DNA of 64,000 nucleotides from Gammaproteobacteria bacterium. GTDB taxonomy: Bacteria > Pseudomonadota > Gammaproteobacteria > UBA6429 > Thiohalophilaceae. Both the position numbers and the translations under genes were made by a program. Positions within the stretch are counted from its first letter, which is position 1. Every line of letters begins with the position of its first letter. Under the pieces are notes generated by a model, which worked only from the letters and a program-made list of their open reading frames with translations, searched no databases and was not told the DNA's origin. Positions 1-8,942 of the stretch are shown one piece after another. The stretch covers positions 1 to 64,000 of the forward strand of contig JACQBC010000033.1 of the NCBI GenBank assembly GCA_016194635.1, in the 5' to 3' direction.

Positions 1-876
1 AAGATTGGGCAGGAAGCGTCTAATGCGGCGAAAAAATATGGAATGGGGGTTATGTTATTCGGTGCTAGTAATGGAATGTTCATGTATTCCGCACCAGTAA
101 AGAATTTTATGTTGGACCATGCTTGGGCACGGCAGGTGGGGGCGTTAGTTGCAGCGAATTACGGGCCTGGGGCGTCCGCCGCCTGGGCTGCGTATCTTAC
201 AGATATAAGTGGGGGATCATTTAATGATGTTCTCAAATCTATTGCGTTGTCATATGTTTCTTCAGTTCTTACTCAACAAGTAAGTGGGATGAAATATGAC
301 TCGCTCTCCGATGTGATAAAAAAGGTTACGGTTAGTGGCGTTGTTGGAGGTACGCAGAGTGTTATGTACGGTGGAAAATTTTCCGCTGGGTTTAAGAAAT
401 CTGCTATAGTTACAGGACTCGAAATCGCTGCACTAAAAATGCGTGAGATTATGGTATCACAATCTAAAATTGATGATTTGAACGCAACAGGAAAAAGCGT
501 TGGATTTCGTAGTGATGGGTTTAAGTTAGCGGGAGGTAGATTTAATATAGCCAATTTAGAGTCATGGCTTCCATGTGATCCGAATACAGGAAGTCCGCTA
601 GGTGGGTGGCAAGGCGGGGAAGGAAGGTTCTTTGGAATTTCCTATCAATCTGGTAGTGTACTCGATTATGTTGTAGAAGCATTTGCTGGCCCACATGATT
701 ATCTAAACAGCGGGTATTGGTATGATTCTTTTGGTGATATTAAACAGATGTCTAATACGGCTCGATATTTCGGAGAGGCATTGAATGCTGTGAATGTGCT
801 GGTTGCTACACCATTTGTGGCCGCATCTGTCGTTGCGCCACATAGCGAAATACTTTATAACCCACTGTATAAATGA
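1..876 (+). CDS. C-terminal part of a large, probably secreted protein (toxin-like), truncated by window start
   Basis: The frame is open from base 1 with no stop, so the gene begins upstream; the visible 291 residues are its C-terminal end. A Met codon at 43 is not a convincing start because coding continues upstream. I recognise no domain. The middle is rich in Gly, Ala, Ser and small hydrophobics, which could form membrane-interacting segments. A short GPHDYLNS stretch near the C-terminus reminds me of motifs near the ends of RHS or haemagglutinin-type secreted proteins, but this is from memory. The gene is clearly more AT-rich than most of the window, which suggests transfer. It overlaps the next lipoprotein gene by 4 bp (ATGA), the arrangement expected for an effector and its immunity partner. 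Function unproven. Confidence 0.6.
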   Translation, partial: KIGQEASNAAKKYGMGVMLFGASNGMFMYSAPVKNFMLDHAWARQVGALVAANYGPGASAAWAAYLTDISGGSFNDVLKSIALSYVSSVLTQQVSGMKYDSLSDVIKKVTVSGVVGGTQSVMYGGKFSAGFKKSAIVTGLEIAALKMREIMVSQSKIDDLNATGKSVGFRSDGFKLAGGRFNIANLESWLPCDPNTGSPLGGWQGGEGRFFGISYQSGSVLDYVVEAFAGPHDYLNSGYWYDSFGDIKQMSNTARYFGEALNAVNVLVATPFVAASVVAPHSEILYNPLYK

Positions 877-1475
877 ATAAATTAGTAAAAAAGTTACTGT
901 TCTTATTAATTGCTATCTTGCCAGCATGTGCGTTAAAGATTGTAAGCCAAGAATTTCAGCCTGTTGCAGATGCGAAATGGAAAATTCTCAAAGAGAATTC
1001 TGAAGAATTTGCTTCATTCATGTGTGCTGGGTTTAAATTGAATGCCTACAGTGCACCACTTCAGAATAAAAAAAGTTATACCGGTCCTGCTTTTTTACCG
1101 ATATTTGAAACTAAACAACCAGTGAAATATCCTGAGTTGGAATTTTATGGCATTAATTCGTATCAGCGCAATATTTATGTCATATTGGATATGACGAAAT
1201 TGCAAGATACTATAATATATACTCCACCTAAAATAGCTTTGGAGTATGGGGCTAAAATTTTTAATCCCATTAAGAGTTATAGTTATGGTGACGAAAATGG
1301 TGTCTTAAATTCATCTCCGAAATATATATACATTTTTGATCTTAATAGTATCGATATTGTAGAATACCGTATAAATTTTCCACAGAAAGTTTTGTCATGC
1401 GAGGTGGGTAGTCTTAAATATAAGAAGCATGATCTGATAGATGATAGAAATTTTGAATTTTTAGGCAGTCCTTGA
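873..1475 (+). CDS. Small AT-rich lipoprotein, possible immunity protein of the preceding gene
   Basis: A 200-residue protein with Lys residues, a hydrophobic stretch and a lipobox-like LPAC ending at Cys19, so probably lipidated and exported. The rest has no recognised domain. The ATG overlaps the upstream TGA (ATGA), implying translational coupling. Both genes share AT-rich composition and so probably arrived together. A lipoprotein tightly coupled to a secreted or effector-like gene fits a periplasmic immunity protein; that role is inference only. No following gene is in the same operon; decayed DNA begins right after it. Confidence 0.6.
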   Translation: MNKLVKKLLFLLIAILPACALKIVSQEFQPVADAKWKILKENSEEFASFMCAGFKLNAYSAPLQNKKSYTGPAFLPIFETKQPVKYPELEFYGINSYQRNIYVILDMTKLQDTIIYTPPKIALEYGAKIFNPIKSYSYGDENGVLNSSPKYIYIFDLNSIDIVEYRINFPQKVLSCEVGSLKYKKHDLIDDRNFEFLGSP

Positions 1476-1581
1476 ACGGCACCATGAAAACCGGAGTCAG
1501 AGCGCAGACAATTACTAATATACCGTCGATGAATATAAATTCACTCTGAACATTTGTTAAAACCCACAAAGAGGTTGGAGT

Positions 1582-2290
1582 ATGGCACGTAAACCCCACT
1601 TTACTTTAGCCGGTGTACCTCAGCACGTTAGACAACGCGGCAATCCTCGTCAATCGTGTTTTTATGTCATCGCAGATTACGGGCGGTGACGACAAGATTT
1701 GCAGGGGCCGCCGAAAAAAAATCAAGCGGTTATTCATGCCTATGTGTTTATGACAAACCCTGTTCACCTGTTGGCGACGCCTGGCCGCTCTTACAGCAGT
1801 ACACCTATGATGCAAGACCGCGGTCGTCAATAGGTACGCGATGTGAATCGTACCTAGCAGCGAACGGGTACCTTATGGGAAGGTCGGTTCAAGGCAAGCC
1901 TGGTGGACGGTGAGGTTTATCTCCTCACCTGTATGCGTTATATCGAAATGAATCCTGTACGCGCCCCTATGGTGAAACATCCGGGTGAGTATGCGTGGTC
2001 AAGTTATGCAGGTAATGCGATAGGAAAAGCCGACATATTGCTGATGACTCATCCACTTTTCAACGCACTGAGAAATAATGCGGCCGAGCGTCAGTATGTC
2101 TATCGTGAATTATTGGCGTTTTGCATCTGAGCGGGTACACACTATTCGTGAGGCATTGAATCAAGAATTGGCGCTTGGAGGCGAGGACTTCAAGGATAAG
2201 ATCGCCCTGGCGACAACACGCCAAACACGCTGTGGCATACCAGGACGTCCACGCGTGGAAGAAGCAGAAGCAATTTACTTTGTGTACTGA
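1582..2290 (+). pseudogene. Degraded REP-associated tyrosine transposase (RAYT, IS200-like TnpA)
   Basis: Starting with ATG at 1582 and a GGAG box at 1577-1580, the frame reads as a RAYT: an HVRQRGN-type start, then HAYVFMTN-VHLL (His-x-His-like site, here N-P-V-H), TLWEGRFKASLVD, CMRYIEMNPVRA and WSSY blocks in the family order. It is broken by in-frame stops at 1687 (TGA), 1831 (TAG) and 1855 (TAG), and a frameshift near 2125; the tail (VHTIREALNQELALG) continues in another frame to about 2288. The first His of the catalytic NHVHLL block is replaced by Pro. Such proteins move or maintain REP/BIME palindromes. It is non-functional here. Confidence 0.85.
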
Positions 2291-2886
2291 CCCCGAATAT
2301 TCCAAGCATTATTACAAAGGACTGACCACCACTAAAAGCCAAAGCCAACCGCACCAGGGAATTCATCGCGCGCTGGTGCAGATGGGTGTGTAACAGCAGT
2401 AGGTGTGGGTTTAATTTGGCCGTGTGCATCTTTCTGGCATTTTAGAGTCCCCGAAACTTGGCGATGGTTTTCTGAATGAAACACTAAAGGCACTCGGCAG
2501 AATTGGTCGTCATCCTAACGCATGGCATCATTCATGTCTTTTTGTAAACTATCAATCCATTTGATGGTTTTTGGGCCGAAAGAAAACGTTATGGCGGCCG
2601 TCAGTATGTCTCGCATGTAAAAAATATTTAGTGTAATCGACAGGGGTTGTCAATCTGTGTTTCCACGCGCAGGCAGCAGTGCTAATTCTCCCACAACCCC
2701 TCAAACCGCTTCGCCGTGATGCGTGTCATTATCCAATCACCCATAAACTTGGGCTATTCAAGGGGAAATGGATATGTTTTATTATTAGCATTTCCTAATA
2801 TTCAATGTTTATAGCGCGATATCTTTTATCGGTAAGCGTTTTACTATACTCTCTAACAATCTATTACTCCCCCCCGCGAGGACCGC
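2291..2886. other. Decayed intergenic DNA, possible IS3 trace
   Basis: I see no intact gene in this roughly 600-bp stretch. Around 2467-2500 a plus-strand frame reads LGDGFLNETL, which resembles the C-terminal RLRDE-LNETLF block of IS3-family transposases, but it is too short to call. Around 2594-2617 the phrase CGTCAGTATGTCT repeats a phrase at 2090-2102 inside the transposase remnant. A GAGGA box at 2878-2882 serves the next gene. Confidence 0.35.
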
Positions 2887-3663
2887 ATGACCACCCTGGA
2901 CGTGACGCCTAAGGAAGGCAAGAAAACCGAGCAGGAATTACGGGCGCAGCGGGAAAAAATCTATTGCACGGATACCCAAGGCGGCGCGCCCCGCACGCCA
3001 GGGGCGATCGCCCAAGCGCTGGGGCTCACCCACGCAGGCGATATTCCTCCGATGGAGGGCCGTATCACGATGTTTCACCGCTTGGTTCAACAAAACTTTG
3101 TGAGGAACATGGATGTTTTTTCAGAAAAATACACCCATTCCTGGAAAACCTATGTCTTCTCTCAACTTAAAGCTTATCATTCCTTTTTAGACTATGCCAA
3201 AACCCCTTACGGCGCGGTGATGATTGGGCGCGTCTTACGCGATAACTTTACATCTAATGCTAACAGTGCTAAACGTTTTGAGATATGGCGGATCGATGAA
3301 AGCGAGGCCATGGGGTCCACAAATCATATTCAATTGCCCGCCGGGTTTCCTTTACTCAAAAGATTGGCCACCGGTGACGAGGTTGATCCCAGCGCCATGA
3401 TTCAACATGAGTTCGGCCATACACGCTTTTTCCAAGGATATAAGGCAGGAAAAGAAGTCTCGATTCAAGACGAGCGGATCGCGGTGATCCGCATGGAGAA
3501 CCCAGCCCGGATGTACAATAAAAATGAACCGCGCTATGCGTATTATCATCCCGATCTCGGTGCCACCATCAATATCATCACCGGGCAGGTCAAACAAGGC
3601 ATCTGGGCCACCGACAAAGCCGACCCGCGTATCTTCATAGAACCTGGCAAAAAGACGCCATGA
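2887..3663 (+). CDS. Putative zinc metallopeptidase effector (HExxH, M91/NleD-like pattern)
   Basis: 258 residues, no signal peptide. HEFGH at residues 174-178 is a zincin site with His174 and His178 as zinc ligands and Glu175 as catalytic base. It is followed about 20 residues later by QDERIAV and MENPAR (Glu196 or Glu204 as third-ligand candidate), a spacing that resembles the NleD/M91 effector pattern of HExxH followed by E and EN-R. The start is supported by GAGGA at 2878-2882. The stop overlaps the next ATG by 4 bp (ATGA). The coupled partner is a lipoprotein, consistent with a toxin-immunity pair delivered between cells; that role is inferred. It could also be a housekeeping metalloprotease of unknown kind. 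Confidence 0.6.
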   Translation: MTTLDVTPKEGKKTEQELRAQREKIYCTDTQGGAPRTPGAIAQALGLTHAGDIPPMEGRITMFHRLVQQNFVRNMDVFSEKYTHSWKTYVFSQLKAYHSFLDYAKTPYGAVMIGRVLRDNFTSNANSAKRFEIWRIDESEAMGSTNHIQLPAGFPLLKRLATGDEVDPSAMIQHEFGHTRFFQGYKAGKEVSIQDERIAVIRMENPARMYNKNEPRYAYYHPDLGATINIITGQVKQGIWATDKADPRIFIEPGKKTP

Positions 3664-4154
3664 AAGCGCTCTTGCTTGCCGGTTTAATGTTATTCGTGAC
3701 GGCGTGTCAGGGCGCGGAGTCTGACTATGTGGAAACGGATAAAATACATCTGCTGTTTGGTGATTATGAATATATACGCTCGCACAACGAGACCATTGAT
3801 GATAAAGAAAAAATCATTGTCGATCCTGATCTCCTTCGCTTCTCCATCCAAATGGACATCAAGCATATTACCTGGGTCGAATTCAGTGATGTGTCCGCCG
3901 AAGATCATACCTGCATCGGCCGGGGTTATTCCTGGGTTAATCATTACAATCATGCGTCCCCCTCTACGATAGTCTCGTTTACGCTCAACCCCATGGCCGG
4001 AATCCAGAAGATCGATTTTCGCATGGCCTTGCCGTGCGCGGTGTTCAACAAAGCTTTTTATTACCTCATCAAGGTAAAATCCCTGGAAGGGAATTATTTT
4101 GTGAGAAAGAAATTCCCGGGTATTCCACGGTATAACCGCTCGGGTGCACGGTGA
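3660..4154 (+). CDS. Small lipoprotein, possible immunity protein of the HExxH protein
   Basis: 164 residues beginning with a short hydrophobic signal and a lipobox VTAC with Cys16, so predicted to be lipidated. The rest is a single compact domain with cysteines near residues 88 and 119 and mixed beta-rich character; I do not recognise the family. The ATG overlaps the TGA of the metallopeptidase gene by 4 bp, the same arrangement as in the pair at 1-1475. An immunity function is inferred from this repeated gene organisation, not from homology. Confidence 0.6.
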   Translation: MKALLLAGLMLFVTACQGAESDYVETDKIHLLFGDYEYIRSHNETIDDKEKIIVDPDLLRFSIQMDIKHITWVEFSDVSAEDHTCIGRGYSWVNHYNHASPSTIVSFTLNPMAGIQKIDFRMALPCAVFNKAFYYLIKVKSLEGNYFVRKKFPGIPRYNRSGAR

Positions 4155-4565
4155 TTCTAATAACACGCCTGCGCGGTTCAAACCTATCGAAAGGTACCCT
4201 AGATTCTTCCAGTACGCCCCCGTGCTGCTGTTGTACGCATACTGCCTATAGAATAAGCTCGCCGCCGATAACCCGCGATACTACCAAAAACATCTTTGCT
4301 AAAAATATCGCGCAGGGGTGGCAATATCGCGCTACGATCACGTGGCAATCACTTTGGGTCGTGCCGTGGGGCAACTCGATACGTTACGTCGGATAGTACC
4401 TTTTATAAGACTTAGCATTTTATAATCGGCTAGCGCCATGAGCACATCAAAAATATCATTAGCGAAGCCTTAACCCTTATCTGGTCCAGAGCTTCTTTTA
4501 TCCCTTTTAAATCATAGAATTAATATTTATAAGCGGCAGAGCGATGTGAACCCGCGTTAATACCA
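4155..4565. other. Intergenic DNA without a recognisable gene
   Basis: About 410 bp. No frame gives a protein I recognise and no clear repeat or terminator is seen. The base composition drifts toward AT from about 4400 on. It lies between the lipoprotein gene and fragments of a toxin and a transposase, and is best read as decayed accessory DNA. Confidence 0.4.
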
Positions 4566-4718
4566 ATGCCTAATTATTATTTGCGCCGGGAAGCGCATAG
4601 TGATCTGCGCAAGATTGCACAGTTTACAAAGCAACGCTGGGGTGTCGAACAACGTAAATGGATGTTGAACATCACTTATAGCGAAATAGGGTATCCATCC
4701 ATTATTGATATCGAGTAG
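4566..4718 (+). pseudogene. N-terminal fragment of a ParE/RelE-type toxin gene
   Basis: The frame encodes 50 residues starting MPNYYLRREAHSDLRKIA and continuing with FTKQRWGVEQ, the typical beginning of ParE-type toxins. The rest of the roughly 95-residue toxin is missing; the frame ends at TAG 4716-4718, directly before transposase remnants. No antitoxin gene is visible upstream. Most likely a leftover after IS activity; inactive. Confidence 0.55.
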
Positions 4719-4735
4719 CGACGGCTCCCAGTCAG

Positions 4736-5040
4736 ATGTACAGTGGGGACATTGCCTATTTACCCGGCGTGATAGCCGGGATCTTTTTCTACTCCGGGCG
4801 CTTCATCACCTTGGAAGACGCGCGGGCGCATGTCGAGACCTTGGTCGCGGGGTACAACAACGAGCAACGGCGCAGTGGAATCAAATTTGTCGCGCCCACG
4901 CAACGGCACCGTCGCGAGGATGAAGGCATACTTCATCACCGCAAATAGGTGTACGAGGTGGCGAAAGTGCGCTTTCCAGAACGCTGAAATGGGCGTGCTA
5001 CCCGCAACGGGGATCACATCGCCAACGTACAGCATAAATC
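4736..5040 (+). pseudogene. C-terminal remnant of an IS3-family transposase (OrfB)
   Basis: One frame reads FYSGRFITLEDARAHVE, then YNNEQRRSGIKFVAPTQRH and, after stops at 4946 (TAG) and 4985 (TGA), RATRNGDHIANV. These match the end of IS3-type DDE transposases (the final YN-EHRHSGIKFVTP-QRH and W-GKTRNW blocks). The catalytic core upstream is missing and no inverted repeats are apparent. A dead fragment. Confidence 0.75.
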
Positions 5041-5060
5041 TTGTTCTGGTATATTAAAGT

Positions 5061-5494
5061 ATGATTTGCCGGCTTTTGTACGTATCGGTCTTGTTGTTAT
5101 GGGCATGGACAAATAGCAGCCTGGCCTCGTCCGTTGTGCACAGTAAGAAACTTTACAGCCGTCATTGTGCCGCTTGTCACGGTGTCGAGGGCAACGGCGG
5201 CGTGGGGGTGCCGTTGTCGTTGGCGGATTTGCATGCGGTCGTTGATGATGTGTATTTGCGCCAGACGATTCGATACGGTCGTCCTGGGCGGATCATGCCC
5301 TGATCAAACCTCAAGCCCTATTCCGAGGCAATGTTGATGCTGCAAGATATGATCACATTATTCGGTTATCAAGTCATGCGCGTACAGCGGGTGGATGTAT
5401 ATTACGTGGATTTTTTAAGGCGCCGGAGCTGCAAGCGGTTTTTGCGCGGTGGGAAGCCGATGTCCAAGGCATGTTGGATGGCTTGGCGGAATAA
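5061..5494 (+). pseudogene. Degraded class I cytochrome c gene
   Basis: The first part (ATG 5061) encodes a signal peptide followed by a CAACHG heme-attachment motif and GRPGRIMP, the segment that would supply the axial Met. A TGA at 5301-5303 stops the frame; in-frame text continues for some codons and a different frame (5420-5494) gives a plausible acidic C-terminus ending at TAA 5494. At least one stop and one frameshift are needed to rebuild it, so I call it broken. A truncated 80-residue product with a heme site could still be made. Confidence 0.6.
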
Positions 5495-5500
5495 TATCGC

Positions 5501-5866
5501 CTAGGATCTTTTAAATCCAAGGCCGATTAAACTCACGCCGATGATTATGCAGGCGCTACCTAGAATATGAAGCGTGCTGATGGGTTCATTCTCGAATTTA
5601 TGGGAGAAGAATAATGACCATAAATACGTGGTGGAGTAGGCCCCATATACCAAGATGAGCGTTCCGCCCGAGCGGTAGGCCGCGACAAATAAGCTGAGAA
5701 CCAGGATAAAGCTGGTCAAGCCCAAGAATAAATAACCATTCTGCCAGACATGGACTTCAAACATTTTACTCGCCGCACGTTTGTAAAATAAATTGGCTCC
5801 GGCGCCAAAAACCGCCGCGGTGAGGCTTAATAACAAGGGGATCAGCAGGGATTTTGGGCTTGGCAT
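5501..5866 (-). CDS. Small DMT-superfamily (SMR/EamA-like) membrane protein
   Basis: 121 residues with four hydrophobic segments (about 7-28, 44-63, 70-90, 98-117) separated by short loops, the layout of small multidrug-resistance or half-EamA transporters. Key features are a GANLFYKRA start after the first helix and a LILVYGAYSTTYLWSL segment in helix three. The Glu of classical EmrE helix 1 is not seen, so drug export cannot be assumed. AGGAA-type box just upstream of ATG 5866. It lies 17 bp after the methyltransferase gene on the same strand, so the two may be co-transcribed and might act on the same lipid or metabolite. Confidence 0.65.
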   Translation of the reverse strand: MPSPKSLLIPLLLSLTAAVFGAGANLFYKRAASKMFEVHVWQNGYLFLGLTSFILVLSLFVAAYRSGGTLILVYGAYSTTYLWSLFFSHKFENEPISTLHILGSACIIIGVSLIGLGFKRS

Positions 5867-5883
5867 ATTATTCCTTTTGTTCC

Positions 5884-6867
5884 TTAGTGGTGCGCGCTGA
5901 TCATGCCCATGGTGTAGGGCGTGATTTCAAGTGGTGTGAAGGTGGTTTTTGAAAAACCCGATTGGTGACAAAGCGCCAGCAATTCGTTTTCAGTATATAG
6001 ATAGCCACCCTCGGTTCTTAAGGCCAAACCAATGGCATATAGGCACGCGGCCAATTTACCTTTTTCTTGGGCTTTAAACACATCAAAGATTAGCAGCTGG
6101 CCGGAGGGCGCGAGGGATTTTCTTGATTTTTCCAAAAGCGATGTTAAGTTCGATGTGGTTTCTAAGTGAGTTATATTCCCCATGAGGATGAGATCAAATT
6201 TCTCGCTGCCAAAATCGATTTGATGGTAATTGCCCGGTTTAAATTCCAGGCGGTGGTGCACATCGGCCCTGGCGGTTTTGGTTTTGACATAGTCGATGAT
6301 CAAAGGCCAGTCGACCAGGGTTGCGTTCGAGGTGGGATCGGCCGTTAACATCGCCAAGCTCCAAACACCCGAGCCCGCGCCTAAATCCAGAATCCTCAGA
6401 TGGTTTTTTTCTGTACCGATTTTCAAAACCTGGGTTGCGAGCATGCTGCTGGGTTGCATCATCCAGTCAAGCGATTCGACCTGTTGAATATATTCTTTCT
6501 CGCTGGAGGCGGTGTCATCCATTTTTTTGAAGGGTTGGCCCGTATGCATAAATACCGGAAGGTGGTTCCAGTACTCTTGCCCCAACTGTTGGTAGGGACC
6601 GGACAGCAGTTTTAGCAGCGCGGTAGGATAAAAAGTTTTATCCTGGGCGGTGAGCAGTCCAATCGCCGCGAGGCCATCGAGCAATAATCGGCAAGGCTTT
6701 TCCTGCAACGCGGTTTGTTGCGCCAATTGCGCGGGGCTGATACCCGCCGCGGTAATGTGGTTGAATAATCCCATGCCGGATGCCATTTGAAAAATATACG
6801 CACAACCGTTCGAGGTCATTAAATTAAAATAAGCGTCCAAGGTTTTAGTCATCTCGCCAGAAGCCAT
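5884..6867 (-). CDS. SAM-dependent methyltransferase of the O-methyltransferase type (methyltransf_2-like)
   Basis: 327 residues. An N-terminal helical dimerisation-like region (about 1-100; winged-helix type with [12 protein letters not shown]) precedes a Rossmann methyltransferase domain. The SAM motif I is ILDLGAGSG (about 158-166), followed by an acidic residue in ATLVDWP and a LILMGNITH post-motif. This resembles small-molecule O- or C-methyltransferases such as those for pigments, polyketides and quinone-like substrates. The substrate cannot be told. ATG 6867 is preceded by GGAA; a second ATG at 6852 is possible. Likely in an operon with the downstream small transporter. Confidence 0.75.
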   Translation of the reverse strand: MASGEMTKTLDAYFNLMTSNGCAYIFQMASGMGLFNHITAAGISPAQLAQQTALQEKPCRLLLDGLAAIGLLTAQDKTFYPTALLKLLSGPYQQLGQEYWNHLPVFMHTGQPFKKMDDTASSEKEYIQQVESLDWMMQPSSMLATQVLKIGTEKNHLRILDLGAGSGVWSLAMLTADPTSNATLVDWPLIIDYVKTKTARADVHHRLEFKPGNYHQIDFGSEKFDLILMGNITHLETTSNLTSLLEKSRKSLAPSGQLLIFDVFKAQEKGKLAACLYAIGLALRTEGGYLYTENELLALCHQSGFSKTTFTPLEITPYTMGMISAHH

Positions 6868-6996
6868 AGGATTCCAAAAATTCGCGCCGCGCGCGTGAGG
6901 TTGTGTTTAATCTCTAAGGATACTTTATCGGCGGTTTTGAATCCAAGGCATTTTAGCGGTATGATAAATCGTCTGTCTTGGCCACGGGAGGTTCAT

Positions 6997-7695
6997 ATGG
7001 GTGCGCAGTGGAAAGCCAAAGGCCGTGAAGCGGCGGCGAACGCCAAGGGCCGGGTGTTTACCAAGCTGGCGCGGGAGATCATGGTTGCCGCGCGCGCCGG
7101 GATCGATCCCGATATGAATCCGCGCCTGCGCGCGGCGATGGAGCAGGCCAAAAAAGCCTCGATGCCGCGCGATACCGTCGAGCGTGCCATCAAGAAAGGC
7201 GCCGGATTGGATGACGCCGGTGTGCACTACGAGAAGCTCATCTATGAAGGTTTTGCGCCACACCGCGTTCCGGTGATCGTCGAATGCCTCACCGACAATA
7301 CCAACCGCACGATTTCTAACATCCGTAGCTTGTTTCGCAAGGGCCATCTGGGCGCCGCGGGGTCGGTGTCCTGGGATTTTGATCACCTGGGTGTGATCGA
7401 GGCGACACCGCAAGCCGCTGGGGCCGATCCCGAGCTTGCCGCGATCGAGGCCGGTGCGCGCGATCTGGAACCCGCCGAACACGGCGCGACGCTGTTTCTC
7501 ACCGAACCCACCGAGTTGGATGCGGTTGCGCGCGCCTTACCCCGTTATGGTTTTGTGGTGCAATCGGCGCAATTAACCTACCGCTGCAAGAATCCGCTCC
7601 GCCTGGGTGAGGCGGAACGCGCCGAGGTCGAGGCCTTTCTCGAAGCGATCGATGAGGACGATGATGTGCAGCACGTCTATGCCGGGCTGGTCTGA
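6997..7695 (+). CDS. YebC/PmpR-family protein (YeeN-type)
   Basis: 232 residues. The start at 6997 (MGAQWKAKG) fits the family N-terminus and has GGGAGG at 6985-6990; longer upstream codons do not look like YebC. Family blocks visible: [38 protein letters not shown], then [14 protein letters not shown] and [13 protein letters not shown]. YebC proteins were long called transcriptional regulators and are now also linked to translation (stalling at proline-rich sequences). The gene stands alone on the plus strand, convergent with rluF. Confidence 0.9.
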   Translation: MGAQWKAKGREAAANAKGRVFTKLAREIMVAARAGIDPDMNPRLRAAMEQAKKASMPRDTVERAIKKGAGLDDAGVHYEKLIYEGFAPHRVPVIVECLTDNTNRTISNIRSLFRKGHLGAAGSVSWDFDHLGVIEATPQAAGADPELAAIEAGARDLEPAEHGATLFLTEPTELDAVARALPRYGFVVQSAQLTYRCKNPLRLGEAERAEVEAFLEAIDEDDDVQHVYAGLV

Positions 7696-7773
7696 TGCAC
7701 TCCGCCACGGGACAAGCAACCACTTCCCCTGGGCCAATGTAGGCCCCTTCTCCCCCAGGTTGAAGGCGTAGAA

Positions 7774-8514
7774 TCAGGAAGGTTCTTGCGCCGTTTTACG
7801 TGAACCCACCAACATCGCCTCGATCTGTTGCATTTCTTGCGCATTTAATTCACGCCACTGCCCCGGCGGGAGTTTCCCCAAGGGTATGTTCATGATGCGG
7901 GTACGCGCCAGGCGTGTCACCTTGTAACCCAAATATTCCGCCATGCGGCGAATTTGGCGATTCAGTCCCTGGGTTAATATGATGTTGAAACAATGCGAAG
8001 AGCGTTTATAAACTGGGCAGGGCAGCGTGACTGTATCAAGGATCGGCACCCCGGCGGACAGGGCTTGTATAAAGGCATCGTTAATCGGTTTATCAACCGT
8101 GACGACATATTCTTTTTCGTGCGCGTTACCGGCGCGCAGGATTTTATTGACGATATCGCCGTCGTTGGTGAGCAAGATTAAACCTTCGGACTCTTTATCG
8201 AGTCGGCCGATGGGAAAGATACGCGCTTTATAGTTGACCGCGTCCACGATGTTTCCGGCGATTGCCTGGTCAGTGGTACAGGTAATGCCCACGGGTTTGT
8301 GATAGGCGAGATACACCGCCTGGGGCTTGGCGCGCAGCGGCGTGCCGTTGACCGTGATGCGATCCGCCGCGCTGACCTTCATGCCGATCTGCGCACGCTG
8401 GCCATTCACTTCCACATGGCCTTGTTCGATCAACCGATCCGCCTCGCGCCGCGAACAGATGCCGGTGTCGCTGATGTATTTGTTTAGGCGGGTTGCAACG
8501 GTTGCGTGGGTCAT
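7774..8514 (-). CDS. rluF: 23S rRNA pseudouridine synthase RluF
   Basis: 246 residues. An N-terminal S4 RNA-binding domain (about 8-60, [19 protein letters not shown]) is followed by the RsuA/RluB/E/F catalytic domain with [10 protein letters not shown]; Asp106 is the nucleophile. The later [15 protein letters not shown] and RTRIMNI-LG-L--GQWREL blocks identify RluF-type enzymes, which modify U2604 of 23S rRNA in E. coli. Length fits. It runs convergent to the YebC gene. Confidence 0.9.
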   Translation of the reverse strand: MTHATVATRLNKYISDTGICSRREADRLIEQGHVEVNGQRAQIGMKVSAADRITVNGTPLRAKPQAVYLAYHKPVGITCTTDQAIAGNIVDAVNYKARIFPIGRLDKESEGLILLTNDGDIVNKILRAGNAHEKEYVVTVDKPINDAFIQALSAGVPILDTVTLPCPVYKRSSHCFNIILTQGLNRQIRRMAEYLGYKVTRLARTRIMNIPLGKLPPGQWRELNAQEMQQIEAMLVGSRKTAQEPS

Positions 8515-8534
8515 GGGCCTATAGGCAAGGCTGT

Positions 8535-8942
8535 TTACGGCCGTTTACGTGTGTGATGCAATACCCGCAGTATTTGAACTTCATCATAACGTATACGGGA
8601 TAGCAAAATAAAAGGCGTGGCGGAAACAACCAACTCGCGGGTGGCGCGTAATCGGCCTTGACGACCTACTAATGAGTCACATGGAAAGGAGACCCTCCCA
8701 TCAAGACCGTCCGCCGCAGGGATGCGGCTGTCGAGTCTACAGGGAGGTATTGACGGCGTGTCTTGGTGGGAGGGTATCCTTTCCATGTGACTTCATAATA
8801 AATTAGGGTGTTCAAGTTGATAGTCGCAGGTGTCGATGATACGTTGTGCCATGACGGCCGCGCTACGTGGATTGTCTTCCGCAATATAATTACCGGTGTC
8901 ATCGAGATCATTTAAAGCAAGCGTGGTCCACTTAAGCTCCAC
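8535..8942 (-). pseudogene. ParE/RelE-type toxin gene split by a palindromic repeat
   Basis: The N-terminal part (GTG 8942 to about 8800) encodes VELKWTTLALNDLDDTGNYIAEDNPR and ends in CDYQLEHPNLL followed by a stop. The C-terminal part resumes near 8668 as VGRQGRLRATRELVV, then FILLSRI and VQILRVLH, stopping at 8535. Together they give a full-length ParE with the usual motifs. Between them sits the 116-bp repeat at 8676-8791, which adds stops. The GTG overlaps the end of the antitoxin gene by 11 bp, the normal ParD-ParE arrangement. The toxin is therefore disrupted while the antitoxin gene is intact. Confidence 0.8.
8676..8791. repeat. 116-bp palindromic MITE/REP-like element inserted in the toxin gene
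   Basis: Ends are inverted repeats: GTCACATGGAAAGGAGACCC at the left and its near-complement GGGTATCCTTTCCATGTGAC at the right. Inside, CCGCAGGGATGCGG forms a smaller hairpin, and the reverse strand contains CGCCGTCAATACCTCCCTGT and GCCGCATCCCTGCGGC. This core is shared with the repeat at 40484-40595. No coding capacity. The host site is the parE frame; short AT-rich bases (TAATGA / TCATAATA) flank both ends, but a clean target duplication cannot be fixed by eye. Confidence 0.8.

Noticed and set aside
1-5500. Prophage or integrative element
   Set aside because: No integrase, structural or replication genes, and no attachment repeats are seen; only decayed IS and toxin fragments.
7696-7773. 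Possible bidirectional terminator between the YebC gene and rluF
   Set aside because: GGGCC and GGCCC form only a 5-bp stem and the outer pairing is broken; no T-run.
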